Below, piece by piece: positions 24,065 to 36,164 of a stretch of DNA of 64,000 bases. A program made the position numbers and the translations under genes. Numbering within the stretch: the stretch's first letter is position 1; each line of letters begins with the position of its first letter. Below the pieces are notes generated by a model. It searched no databases. It was not told the DNA's origin and saw only the letters and a list, made by a program, of their open reading frames with translations. Source of the stretch: Absidia repens (Eukaryota; Mucoromycota; Mucoromycetes; Mucorales; Cunninghamellaceae). The stretch is from assembly GCA_002105175.1 (NCBI GenBank), contig MCGE01000001.1:496001-560000 (forward strand), read 5' to 3'.

Positions 24065-24730
24065 GTGTGAATTCAACCGCCGCCGCCAGCCTGCATTGTT
24101 TGTTGAGAAAAAAAAAAGGGGGGAGGGCACTGAGAAAAAAAAAAAAAAAATAGAAATCAACGGGAATGAGCCAACATCTGTTTACTGTTTTGGGCTCGTT
24201 GTGGACCTAGTGGCTTTGGCTTTCTGTTAGAACTAGTTTAGAAGGGTTTTAGAAAAGGGATTGCAAGAAACATGGAGAATCCCCTTCATTTTGGTTCAAG
24301 GATCTTGGGGAAATGTCGTGATTAGCTTAGTACATAGATGTCACTTTTCTTCAATAAACATATCTCTGCTTCAATAAAACTTGTCTTTATTTGAAATAAA
24401 TGTGTATTTGCTTCAATGATGTGCGTTTAAGCTTTATTAGAAGTTTGGAGATCCCTTTTAGAGATCCCTTTTTTTTTATTTGACATCGTTCCTTCTTCTA
24501 CACCATTCTTCTAGACTAGCGCCTCTCTCAACTGTTACTGGCGCCTCCTATTTACATCTTCTTTCTTTTAATATAGTATTGACTATCATGATTCAATTAA
24601 AGTTTTTTATTTTGCAATGAACAATGGATGACAAAGCTATTCTACTGTGATAGGCTAGTTTACGTACTATTCTAATGCGGTAGACTATTCGACAGACCAT
24701 TCTATTGCGGTAGACAATTCTTCAGACTTG
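24065..24730 (+). repeat. Dispersed noncoding element, copy F (duplicated with E)
   Basis: Core at about 24230-24310 with CTAGTTTAGAAGGG and TTTTGGTTCAAGGATC. It ends in the same 18/12 bp CTATTCTA array as copy E. It stops just upstream of the eIF3L gene, so its transcription or poly(A) signals could affect that promoter (inference). Confidence 0.8.
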
Positions 24731-24978
24731 ATTCAGCTTATTTTACTTACCGTTACATATGTTAGCAGCCATAGAACCTCCTTCTTTCCCATTTTGCAAC
24801 GAGATACCATCTACAACAGCTTTTTTAACTGCGTGATTGGCAGCACAGGTAAAATATTTCAAGTCCGTGACTCGATCTTTGTTTTTTTTAAAAAACAGCC
24901 AAAAGATTTTTTTACATACCTATTTTTCATTTCTTTTGTTGATCGTGTTCTCAGTATCAAACTTTTCTACTACACACC

Positions 24979-26923
24979 ATGTATCAAGACACTTCGAAGA
25001 CGACGATCTCATTGCCGAAGTTGAATTGGTGACCCAAGAAACCTTCACCCAAAATAATGATATGGATGATGGATTCGACGCTGAAGGTAGTCTACTTCTT
25101 TCACTCTTACTCTCCTTGTCCTTCACCCAAAACGTACTAATACTTCTTCTTTTTTTATTCAAGTCAACGTGCCTGGAGCTGCTCCTCAGCCTTCCGCTGC
25201 TCAAATCCCGGATGGTGTTCGCAACTTTATCTTGTACTTTTACCGCAACGTATTGGACAACAACGTCTATGAACTTCACAACGTCTATGACAGCTCATTC
25301 AACAAACTCACCAACAAATATTATCAGAAACAACCTTGGCCTGAAGCTGAACTCATTGCTCCTCTTGTCAATGATGGTAAGTCATCGCCTCCCTACATTA
25401 TGCCGAAGAATAATAACCGCTCACTCCCCCCCTTTTTTTTCTTGTTAATAGACCAAGTGTTTTTGACCTTGTACCGTGAACTCTACTATCGTCATATTTA
25501 TGCTCGCTTGACACCTACTTGGGAACACCGATTACATTCATATGAAAATTATTGTGACCTCTTCAACTACATTTTGAGTAAGTATTTTGAACACAAATGC
25601 GTATGAAAATCGATCACAAGTATTCATATTGATCTCTCTTTACTACTATTAGACTCTGAAGGGCCTGTCAACTTGGAATTACCTAACCAATGGCTCTGGG
25701 ACATTATTGACGAATTCATTTTCCAATTCCAATCCTTCAGCAACTATCGTGACCGCGTCAAAAACAAGACAGATGAAGAACTCACCTTGCTTCGTGAAAA
25801 TCCTCAAATCTGGAGCTGTTATAGCGTATTGAATGTCTTGTACACCTTTATCCAAAAGTCACGCATCAACGAACAACTCTTAGTGAACAAGAACGGTGGT
25901 GACATGATGGAAGCTGCTGGTGATTATGGATCCCGTCCCCTTTACAAGATGCTTGGTTATTTCTCCATTATCGGTTTATTGCGTGTGCACTGTCTTTTAG
26001 GTGACTATATGTTGGCTTTGAAGATGATGGACAATATTGTGCTCAACAAAAAGGCGATGTTTGCTCGGGTGACCGCATGCCATGTGACGACCTTCTACTA
26101 TGTTGGTTTTGCTTATATGATGATGCGACGTTATGCGGATGCTATCAAGGCCTTCTCCACCATTTTGTCTTTCATTCAACGCACCAAGCAATACCACTCT
26201 CGATCCTACCAATTCGACCAAATTGCCAAAAAGGGGGACCAAATGTATGCACTCTTGGCCATCTGTGTGGCCCTTTGTCCTACACGTTTAGATGAATCCA
26301 TTCACTCCCAATTACGTGAAAAATATGGTGAACAACTCTTCAAAATGCAAAAGGGTGAAGAAGCTTTGGCGGTGTTTGAAGAATTGTGGCAATATGCTTG
26401 TCCCAAGTTTATCTCTGCTACTGCTGTCAATTTGAACAAGGGTCCTGACGATCGTATCATTGTAAGTATTAATATTTTTTTTAAAAAAAAATAGGGGGTG
26501 AGATTGATATGTGGTATAGAATGAAAATATTTAACTTTTTTTTTTTTAAAGGATCCCAATCAAAACCAAGTCAAGATTTTCATGTCAGATATCCGAAATC
26601 AAATCATGCTTCCTACTCTCCGATCCTTTATGAAATTATATACTTCTATGGGTATTGATAAACTGGCGAAGTTTTTGGATATGGATGCTGAAGAACTCAA
26701 GATGCATTTGTTGGTATTCAAACAGAAGTCTCGTCAATTGAAATGGGTCAGCGGTGATGTCTTGCAAGGTGAATACACTTCTACCTCGGATTTGAATTTC
26801 TGTCTCAAGCAAGATGTTGTCCATATCGCCGAAAGCAAGGTTGGTCGTCGCTATGCTGATTGGTTTTTACGAAATATCAACCGTTGTGAAGATATTGTGG
26901 CTAATTTGGAACAAAAAGCCTGA
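24979..26923 (+). CDS. eIF3l: Translation initiation factor eIF3 subunit L
   Basis: Core protein of 514 residues from the first in-frame ATG (25062), in exons ending 25086, then 25164-25376, 25452-25577, 25653-26461, 26552-26923. The PCI-type subunit of eIF3 is recognised by PWPEAELIAPLVND, ELYYRHIYARL, YCDLFNYIL, LPNQWLWDIIDEFIFQFQSF, YGSRPLYKMLGYFSIIGLLR, TTFYYVGFAYMMMRRYADAI and LDESIHSQLREKYG, all eIF3L landmarks. The frame stays open and acidic upstream of 25062 (FEDDDLIAEVELVTQ), which looks coding. The nearest ATG (24979, MYQDT) is out of frame by one base with that segment. The true start is therefore unresolved: internal start, a missed exon, or a 1-base indel. Confidence 0.93.
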
Positions 26924-27406
26924 ACAAACTACTGTAGAATTTAGTATGTGTAGTGTAGTTTATTTGTAGTTGTAGTACTTGATCTTATTATTTTTTCAGT
27001 TTTTTTCTCAAGGGGCAAATTGCTCTATTTATTTTATTTTTACTTTTTGCTTTATTTTTTTATACATATTTATATATTGATCTTCTTTGTATGTGTATAC
27101 ATATATTATATACATTTTTATCACCACATCTTTTTATACATTACCTTCAAAATAAAAAACTATAAAGAGAAATTTATCACCGCATTGAAATTGAAATCGA
27201 AAAATGAATGAATTGTACTACAATGCGGGCTTGTTTTTATCTGTCTTGATTTGGTATCTGGCGCATTGAAAACAAGCTGCCTACAAAAGAAATTTTAAAA
27301 AACAGGAACGGGCTTTTATTTTCTCATCGTCTTTCTTCCCTTTTGTTTTTTTTTCTTATTTTTATATATTTTTTTTTTATCGTCACTCTTTCCCAATTCT
27401 TTACAC
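26924..27406. terminator. eIF3L 3' flank and kinase promoter
   Basis: TTTAGTATGTGTAGTGTAGT follows the stop (about 26940-26960), a TAG...TATGT-type efficiency element. AATAAAAA lies near 27151. The rest, up to 27406, is T-rich and should include the promoter of the kinase gene. Confidence 0.5.
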
Positions 27407-30400
27407 ATGTATAAAAGAAAGTCAAGACCCACTTCTTTTAGCCATGCCGATCGTATATGTGATCAATTACGTGTTGAACAGCAACAAAGCAATCTGCTGG
27501 CAGCAAAAATCTTTTTGGAAACAAGTCTGGATACGAAACTATGTGAAGATCTACATAAGGAACTACAAGACGGTGTCATATTATGCAGGTAAAGAAAGAC
27601 ATGAGTATGAAGATTGGATAAGAAGCATGTAGAGATTGCTTACAGTTTGTGTTGCTTAGACTGATCAATTGTATGAAACCTGGAGCCATAGCTTCCATTG
27701 GGCGCAAGAATATCCCCTTTGTAAAAGTAAGGCTTCTTTGACGTATCAATCGTGTTTGCCTGGATAAATTCTCACAAGCGCTTTACTTTTGAACTTTTAG
27801 ATGGCCAATATCAGTTTATTCTTACAAGGCGCCAAGGACGTAAGTAGACGCAAACCTGTCAATCAACTACATGTTGGATTAAATTTGGCTGACATATTTC
27901 TTTTGCATTAACTGTACATCTAGTTGGGATTACAAAACTCAGATTTATTTCAAACAGTGGATTTATATGAAGCAAAGGATATGGCTGCAGTAAGTATATT
28001 TAGAAATAAATGAGATAGGGCTCTTTTTGCTTATATTATATGCAAGGGAACATATTCTTATCATGACATATTTTCTTCTTTTCGGGCAATGGTTAGGTCA
28101 TCAATACTATTTTGACTTTTGCACGCATTTGCAACAAGGACGGGAAATCCATTGAATCTTTTGGCAATTATCAAAAACAAAATAGAAGGCAATCCTCTAC
28201 CACCACGACTGCTCAACAGAAACCAAACCAACAGCAACCTTATCACTCGACACACCGCCATGTCAAGAACATCTTTCAGCAACAACAGCATTTATCTCCT
28301 GATATCACTAGTCATCATCAGCTTCAATCACCGAAATGTACCAATGGCTTTACCCCTGGCGGGACCGATGCAAAAGTGGAAGGATCACGACACACATACA
28401 GCCATTTGACTCAAAAATCAACGCGCAGCACGGAGTCTAACAAAAAGCAATTACCCATGACCAACGATAGCGGATATGGCTCACTCACCCGCCATCGGCA
28501 AAATAGCAACTCAACACCAACGCAAATTATGGATGCACTTTATGATGATGAAAATGAGGGGAATGATTATCGTTTACATGAAGGTCGATTTGGCTCTCGG
28601 GATCAACAGCAGGCGTCTTCGCATTTACAGGTTCATGGTGGACCTTGTATTATACGCAAGCGTTTCAGTCAAACCTCATTAAACATGGATCCATCATTAT
28701 CACCACCACCACAGCGCCCAACTCTTCCAACTAAAGTCAACAGTGAATCTGTTATTGATAGCGCGACAACTCTTCCACCCTATCCTGTACCAATTCAATC
28801 AACGCCTTCGGTCGCTCCTCGTACTTTATCAGCATCGCCATTACCACTATTACCTAAGAAGAATAAGGACACGTTATCGTCATCAATAGCTACAACAATA
28901 GCAACAGCAACAACGCCAACACCATCATCATCGTCATCATTGTTTGGTCGGACTTCCACTCCTTCATACTCAACTATGAAACAACATCGTACAAACGGAT
29001 TAGACTCAAATGGAAAACAATCACGAAGGGTCAGTAATCCAGTCATTGGTACGGCCCACAGCAATATCGATAAAAATGGTAGCGTGGGAATCAAAGATCA
29101 ACGGCGCTTGACGGTACGGATATCATTGAAAAAACGTGGGAAGCCAACAAAGCGTAGCACTCATTTCGTAAGCAAACAAAACATCAAGCAAAATACATTG
29201 TTCAAAGTGGCATACTGATTTCATTTGATGATTATTTGGTTTTGCTTAGCTTCTTGGTGATTGTGTTGGCAAAGGTCAATTTGGCTCTGTCTATAGGGCC
29301 CTGGATATGCATACTGGTGAAATTGTAGCTGTGAAGCGAATATCAGTAGAAGACACTCAGGTGGAGGATGACATTATGGTAAAATTTTTCAACAGCTTAG
29401 AAATGGAGTGGGTAGAAACTGATCATCGTCGTTTACATTCTATTCGATATAGCAAGAAATCAATCTGTTACGTGGAATGACATGCCCTCACATTGTCCGA
29501 TATATTGGTTTTGCGCAGGATGAGATTTACATGAATATTGTGTTAGAGTAAGTCCCGATCCATTCTTTCCCTTCCATATGATTATTATTGCTTGTCTCAC
29601 TGAATGCTTTTTTTTTTTTTTTTTTTTTTTTTGTATTTTACGTATAGGTATGTGGAAAATGGGTCTCTTTTATCGACACTTAAAGCATTTGGTAGTCTGC
29701 CAGAAAAACTAGTGGGCTCCTATACATACAAGATTTTGAAAGGACTGGAATACCTACATAGTCATGATGTGGTGCATTGTGACCTTAAGGCGGCCAATAT
29801 CTTGACGACAAAAACAGGCGACATCAAGCTGACTGATTTTGGCGTTTCTTTGAATCTGAAAATCAAGCAAGAAGATGGAAAAGGAACACCTGCTGGAACA
29901 CCCAATTGGATGGCTCCTGAAGTCATTGAAATGAAAGGTGCTTGTTACAAATCCGACATCTGGTCACTGGCTTGTACCATTACTGAACTTCTGACCGGAA
30001 AACCGCCGTATGCTGACCTGATCTCCATGTCTGCTCTGTATCATATCGTGGAAGACGATTGTCCACCATTGCCAGAAAACATATCCAATGTAAGTATGAT
30101 GCGGGGACATATTTATTTGCTTAATATCCATAACGATTTGACATGGCCCCAATTGTTTTTTTTTTTTTCTTAACAGGATCTCAGAGACTTTTTATTGCTT
30201 TGCTTTCGAAAAGATCCCGAGCTCCGGCCCACCGCTTCTGAATTACTTCACCATCCTTGGCTGCAATCAATCAAGTCGGAAGCATCTCAGCCAACATCAC
30301 CCATGGACACAACCTATCTACCCAATCTAGATAAAATAGACGAGAAAAATCGCGCACCAATCGATTGTGTTGGAAACAAGGCAAACGATTCATTTGAAAC

Positions 30401-31646
30401 GACGGTCTGTAGACTGATAGACCAGCAACAACTTCAAACCATCGATGCAGGCGATACCTACGAAGACGCAGATAGTGATATTAACGTGGATGACGATACC
30501 AACAGCCAAGTGACTATTCTGACATGCGATAACAACTATTTGGATTTGATTGGAAAGCCAGGGCAGCATGTGTTTACTAGAACCCGCTTGGAAAATCGTA
30601 AGTGATGTCATGGGGATAAAGAAATAAATAAAGAGAGGGGGGAATGACTCACATTAAGTAACCAGTTTTTTTACAATTGTAGATGCTACCTGCGAAGTAT
30701 GCCACCAAGATAGTCTATATTATGCTAATATATGCGAAGGTAAGTCAATGATACTGAAAAATTAAAGACTGCATACATGAAAAAATGTTGTTTTTAACCT
30801 TTTTTTTAATCTACTTTATCTATAGTATGTGCATTTGTATGTCATGAAGCTTGCCGCGCAAAAGCAACTATATGTTTCCGATCACGCACGAAAAAGGTAA
30901 TAAAAAAGAAACTGGTATGAGTGATATTTGATAACACATGAAGCTAAAGCATCTTCTTTAATTATTTTTTTTAGGACATGAATTCAGAGAAATCCAACTC
31001 TGACCATGAAATAATGCAACCTTGGGTGTCCTCAGTCTCTCCGTTTGGTGTGACAACATTTGAGCCGATACCATCTTCACATGCGCTAACACCGACAAGA
31101 CCCAGCTTTCCAAAACACTCTAGCAGCAGCAATAAACTACAGCGGTTTTTTGGCTTTGGACGAAGGACACAACCACAACAACAACAACAACAACAGCAGC
31201 ACGCCAGAAAAACACCAACAATCGCCGACAGGCCGGTATACAGCATTTTGAAAGCCGCCAAAAGTGTACCATTGTTACGTGAATCACAACGGAAAATGCG
31301 AGACGAACACTCGCGTGCATCAGTGCATCCTCAGCTTGACTATTGTGACGACAATGCCATCGTCTATCCATTGGAGCCACTGTCTTCGCCTTCACCTGTG
31401 ATGCAATCGCTCTCGTCGTCCTTATCACCTACACCCTCCTCCTCAGTTACACCACAACCAAACCCATCCGCCGACGACACCACCAATGCTATTTATCGAA
31501 AGAAACAAAGACAGGCCCCATCTTCACTGACCCCTACTCCTCCTGCAGCATGGAAAATTGCATCATCCTCTTTAAACAAGGCGGATCAGCGACAAAAACG
31601 ACGTACCAAAAGCCTGCAAACAGACAAAGACTGTATCATCTCTTGA
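27407..31646 (+). CDS. sepH: SepH/Cdc7-type (SIN) protein kinase with N-terminal CH and C-terminal C1-like domain
   Basis: A 1103-residue protein in twelve exons (27407-27588, 27660-27726, 27801-27839, 27924-27989, 28097-29167, 29250-29378, 29453-29547, 29648-30089, 30177-30597, 30683-30739, 30826-30896, 30975-31646). Residues ~25-130 form a calponin/transgelin-type CH domain (LQDGVILCRLIN, MANISLFLQGAKDLG, DLFQTVDLYEAKDM). A Ser/Thr/Pro-rich linker follows. Residues ~477-740 are the kinase: GKGQFGSVY, VAVKR, VHCDLKAANIL, DFGVSL, GTPNWMAPE, closest to fungal Cdc7/SepH/Cdc15, which drive septation and mitotic exit. Residues ~825-880 carry a C1-like zinc pattern (H-X12-C-X2-C-X10-C-X2-C-X4-H-X2-C-X6-C). 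The tail has a Gln tract and a basic end. The kinase exon joins the upstream frame exactly at THF|LLGD, which supports one gene. Confidence 0.9.
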
Positions 31647-32580
31647 ATGGAATGTAGATTATGTTTATCTTTGATACCCACTGCCCATTCCTCAATATTT
31701 TTTTTTATTTTTTTTGGTCTATGATTTTCTTTATCACACTCTCCCTCCAATACCTCTCAACCATCATTTGTATTTTTGTTTGTTTACAGTGATTTTTTGT
31801 TGTCATTTATTTGTGTAGTTTATTAGTTTAGTTTAGATTAGTAGTGTCTTTTGTTTAGTTATATTGTGGTTTGCGTTCTATGCATGTGTTTTGTAGTTTT
31901 ATGATATGAATAAACATTCAATTGTCAAGCACTATTTTGTACTTGTGTTTCTTGAAATTGGATAGCGTTGTATCTGTGTTGAGTGAGTTCATACATACAG
32001 TTTGTGCATTAGGGATATATTCATGGAACAGGGTGGAAAAGGGGCACTGATTAAATTAATTTATGGTATTGGTGTAGATCTTAGGCACGGCGACTTGACT
32101 TCGAGGCCCGTTTTTTTCTTGGGGGCGGGGGGGACGAGAAAGAGTCAGAGATATGGGGGAGGTTTTTAGTTACATTGTAAGACAGACTGCAAAAACACCT
32201 TCCATTTATTGAATAAAATTTCAACGCCAGCTTTTTCTGATCAATATATTGTATTGTTTCAATACATTATCTACAATATTATTTACAATCAATAACATGA
32301 ATAATGTACCATCATATATAAGCCATGTGATCACATTAGCCCATAGACTTTTCCCACTGTTATGCTGATGAAATCCAATGGAGGTTTTTTTTTTCTGAGC
32401 AACAATGTGTGGAAGCTAAGCCTTAGCTACAGGCTTTCTTCTTTTTAAATCCCGCCAATTTTTATTCTTTTTTCACTTTAGGCGACTTTTTTTTTTGACT
32501 CTTTCTCTCTCTCTCTCTTTTTTTTTTCTAACTCTTTTCTTCTGTACCTTGCCCGAGTTTGTCGTCGTTCATGAAGTATC
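31647..32580. terminator. Kinase 3' UTR and RPC25 promoter
   Basis: TTAGTTTAGTTTAGATTAG at about 31820-31845 followed by GAATAAAC near 31907 form the expected fungal 3'-end signal. From 32100 to 32580 the DNA is G- or T-rich without a gene. A CT-rich stretch (32500-32570) directly precedes the RPC25 start. Confidence 0.5.
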
Positions 32581-33742
32581 ATGTTTGTCTTGGCCGAAAT
32601 TGAAGATACCGTCAAAATTGTCCCCAACGATTTTGGAAAAAATGACAACGATGCTATCACGGATGCTCTGAACGAAAAATATGCCAACAAGGTACTACTC
32701 GAAAACACACACACACACACAGACACACCTCCGAACGTACACACACCCACAAATATATATGCATTCAATTGACCATGTCTTTTATTTCTAGGTTGTACAA
32801 GAGGTTGGATTATGTATTTGCGTATATGATATATTGACGACATCCGAAGGATTCATTTTATATGGTGATGGATGCAGTTATGTGAAAGGTAAAAAAAAAA
32901 TAATCAACAACAACAACAGCAACGAATGTCCTACTGCGGTCTGGAATCGAACAGGAAAATCTCACGCTTTTTATTTTTATTATGTAATGACCTGTAGTGT
33001 CCTTCCGATTGACTGTTTTCCGACCTTTTGTTGGTGAAGTATTGACAGGTCGAATCAAAAGCTGCTCTCCTAGCGGTGTACGAGGTAAGGGGGGAGGGGA
33101 AACAAGCAGTATATGACAGTGGGCGTTCTACGAGCCATTGTGTTAGCGAAACTAATTTTGGTTTTGGTTTTGTTTTGCGAATAGTGACCATGGGATTCTT
33201 TGACGATATTCATATTCCTGGTGCCACCCTTCAATCTGGATCAGAATTGTAAGTATTGACACTGGCGTTTTTTTTTTTTCTTTTTTTTTTTATGTCTCCC
33301 CACCCTCTCTCGATCGTCGCTCATAATGGAAATTCCTTTTTTTGTTTTTTATATATAAAGTGATCCTGCTGAACAAGTATGGGTATGGAATTACGACGGC
33401 GAAAAAATGTACATGGATATTGACGAGCCTATTCGCTTCCGTGTTCTTCGAGAACTGTTTACGGATACGACACCAACACATCACTCAACAACTGGTGGTG
33501 CCAATCCAGCAGGAAGACGCCAATCCGTGGCGGATGTATCAGCAAGTAATGATTTGGCGGCCAACTCTACAAAGATACCACCGTACGCTTTAACGGTAAG
33601 TTAGTGTTTAGGTTAGACAGAGGAAGTAAAAAAGGAAGAGGATGAGGAACTCAAATCCCTCTTTTTTTTAAATGTAATGATGTATATATAGTGTACGATT
33701 CAAGAAGACGGGCTCGGTTTACTGTCTTGGTGGGGTAGCTAA
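32581..33742 (+). CDS. RPC25: RNA polymerase III subunit RPC25 (RPC8)
   Basis: A 214-residue protein in six exons (32581-32691, 32792-32888, 32998-33084, 33185-33248, 33361-33595, 33692-33742). It starts [20 protein letters not shown] and continues [49 protein letters not shown] and the C-terminal [10 protein letters not shown], matching the RPB7-like N-domain plus S1/OB-fold of the Pol III stalk subunit. It pairs with RPC17 and helps recruit initiation factors. The length is the same as yeast Rpc25 (212). The first intron contains a CA microsatellite. Confidence 0.95.
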
Positions 33743-34598
33743 CCGAAATGTTGGTCCCAATACCAAAAAGGCATCCTTTGACATTCCTTCATTCATTTTT
33801 TTTACTATTATTATTATCCAATCTCATTTTAGTGTATATTTCCCCCTATATTTTAGTTTAGTCATTAGAACACAATAAAAATTTACATTATATATATGTA
33901 TATATATATATATATATATAAAGATTGCTGATGTTGTTTTTGTTCTTGCTGTGTGATTGACGTTATAGTGGGTTTGGTGACTGTGTGATTAGCGTGATAG
34001 TAGATACCATAATGTTATCGGATAATTGTATGATGCGCATGAGCTTGCATGGTTATCGCGGAGAGTGTATGGTTGAAGTGAATATTGTCAAACTAACGAA
34101 GAGTGACATTTGTGAAGTTATTATGCTTGTAATTTTGTTTCTTGGAATCATTTACCAATAGATAATCAAATATTCCATGCGGATGAATAGATAAGGCCTT
34201 TATACCCACTTTTTAGCATTCATACAAATTTATGAGTTCCTGATATGGTATTCAAATATTCGCCTACAATATACAACAAATAGCATTGAAATCACACACT
34301 ATGCATTATTGTCTATTTATCCCACTGTGCTAAAATAACAGCTAGATAAGAACGTCAAAAATAACAGTATAGATTTATAGTCATACATGGATTGATACAA
34401 TGGTTTCAATGAAAGTTTTTTTCCAATATATTGATTTATTTAAGAAATAAATAAAAAAAAAGTGGCAAGGAGAGGGGATGAGGCAAATACAATGTTCGAA
34501 TAAATGGTAAGAAAAAAAAAACAAATAAAAAAACTATTCTATTAAGAAGGGGACAACGTGGTGTGGTGGTGGTAATAACGGGAAGGGAGGGGAGAGTT
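33743..34598. other. Convergent intergenic region RPC25 / MAS1
   Basis: Both neighbours end here. TTTAGTTTAGTCATTAG and ACAATAAAAA at about 33853-33885 are the RPC25 3'-end signals. A TA dinucleotide run lies at 33890-33920. No gene seen. Confidence 0.55.
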
Positions 34599-36164
34599 CT
34601 AACGAATAAGATTGAAGTTGGTCATTTTATCAACAGATCCAATACCAACAATAGCAGCATCACGGTTCAGGTATTGGGTAGCGACACGGCGAACATCATC
34701 CACAGAAACCTTGGACACAGCCTGTTCCACTTGTTTTGGCGACATACGATCACCCGCAGTAAGCAATTGACGGCCAATATCTTCGGCAATAGGTGTTGAT
34801 CCATCCAAGCCCAATAAAAGTCCAGCCTTGAGTTGTTGTTTCGCACGTTCAATTTCCTCAGCCGTCACCGATGTGCACAGACGATAGAATTCATTACGGG
34901 TACATTGAAGCAATTCGTCGATACGATCCGTGTTTTCCGTCACCATATAAAGCCCCCAAAGACCAGTATCCTTGTATGATGTGTTGAAAGACATGAATGA
35001 GTTGGCCAGTTGTTTGTTGTGTACCATCGACGAAAGACCTGATGCAATGTGACCCGTAGCGCCCAAGGACCGATCCCATGAGCCGATAATCGACTGCATC
35101 ACCAAAAGTGGGAAGTAATCGGGTGACGTCCAACTAGCACCTTCGACTGCCACTGCAATATGTGTTTGAGCTGCCTTGTTGTCACGTAATTTGAATTCGG
35201 ACCCAGAGAACACCGCCTTCTTCATGGCACTCTTGCTTGACGCCGCATCACGTACATTGGGGAGTTGCCCAAAATGTTGTTCAGCCAAATCCACAAGACG
35301 ATCATGATCCACACCGCCTGCACCGACCAAGATCATACGTTCACCGGTATAGTTGGTTTGAATGTAGTTGGACAAGTCGTTGCGTGTCAATGATTGGATG
35401 TTTTCCTTAGGTCCCAAAATGGTCAATCCTAAAGGCTCGCTAGGGAATGCAGTTGCATGTAGGTGATCGAATACTACTTCTTCCATTTGCTTTTCCACTT
35501 CTTCCTGTTCACGGAGAATCACATCACGTTCTCGTTCAATAGCACCAAGATCCAGTCGTGAATGTTGCAAGATATCGGATAAAATTTCAACCGCTTGAGG
35601 TACATCGTACTTGAAGGCCTTGGCGTAGTAGACTGTTTGTTCCCGGGAAGTGTAAGCATTTAAGTGTCCACCCATATTTTCGATTTGGAGTTCAAGATCA
35701 CGCTGAGTGCGAGTTTTGGTGCCCTATGATATTGATAAAATAAGTGACGTATATGAAGTGTAAGTTTCAATGAAAGGACAATTATTGATGGTTTGATTGT
35801 AAGGAATCATATTTGCTTTACCTTGAAGGCCATATGTTCCAAGAAATGAGCAGATCCATTGTTTTTGGTGTTTTCGGCACGGGAACCAGCATCAATCCAG
35901 ACACCTACAGTTGCAGTTTGAGAGGCAGAGTTTTCTTCTGTGGCGACAGTAAATCCATTAGGTAATATTGTTTTCCGAAGAGTAGGTAAGAGCTGTGTTG
36001 CAGTAGCTAACTGACGACGTCCCTATAAGTGAGCGAATCAGAAGAAGTAAATAAAAAAAATATAAGAGTTATTACATCAACAATGTATACTATAGTATCA
36101 TGTATTTTTCACTTACAAGCATTGATCTAGACGTCAAAGACTTTAAAGAAGGTATACGTGACAT
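34599..36164 (-). CDS. MAS1: Mitochondrial processing peptidase beta subunit
   Basis: A 457-residue M16 metallopeptidase in three exons (36164-36117, 36022-35822, 35723-34599). The N terminus ([19 protein letters not shown]) is a basic, Ser-rich mitochondrial presequence. The zinc site HFLEH is intact near residues 75-79, with the downstream acidic ligand region [12 protein letters not shown]. This distinguishes it from core subunit 1 of complex III, which usually lacks the full motif, and from the alpha subunit, which has a glycine-rich loop instead. Other landmarks are [19 protein letters not shown] and [14 protein letters not shown]. It cleaves presequences of imported proteins in the matrix together with the alpha subunit. 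Confidence 0.95.

Noticed and set aside
24837..25448. Continuous 203-codon frame at the eIF3L 5' end
   Set aside because: It begins at TTG, not ATG, and reads through an evident intron at 25087-25163. Only the part ending at 25086 matches the eIF3L frame.
32700..32760. CA-repeat as a possible CRISPR or regulatory array
   Set aside because: It is a plain dinucleotide microsatellite inside an RPC25 intron.
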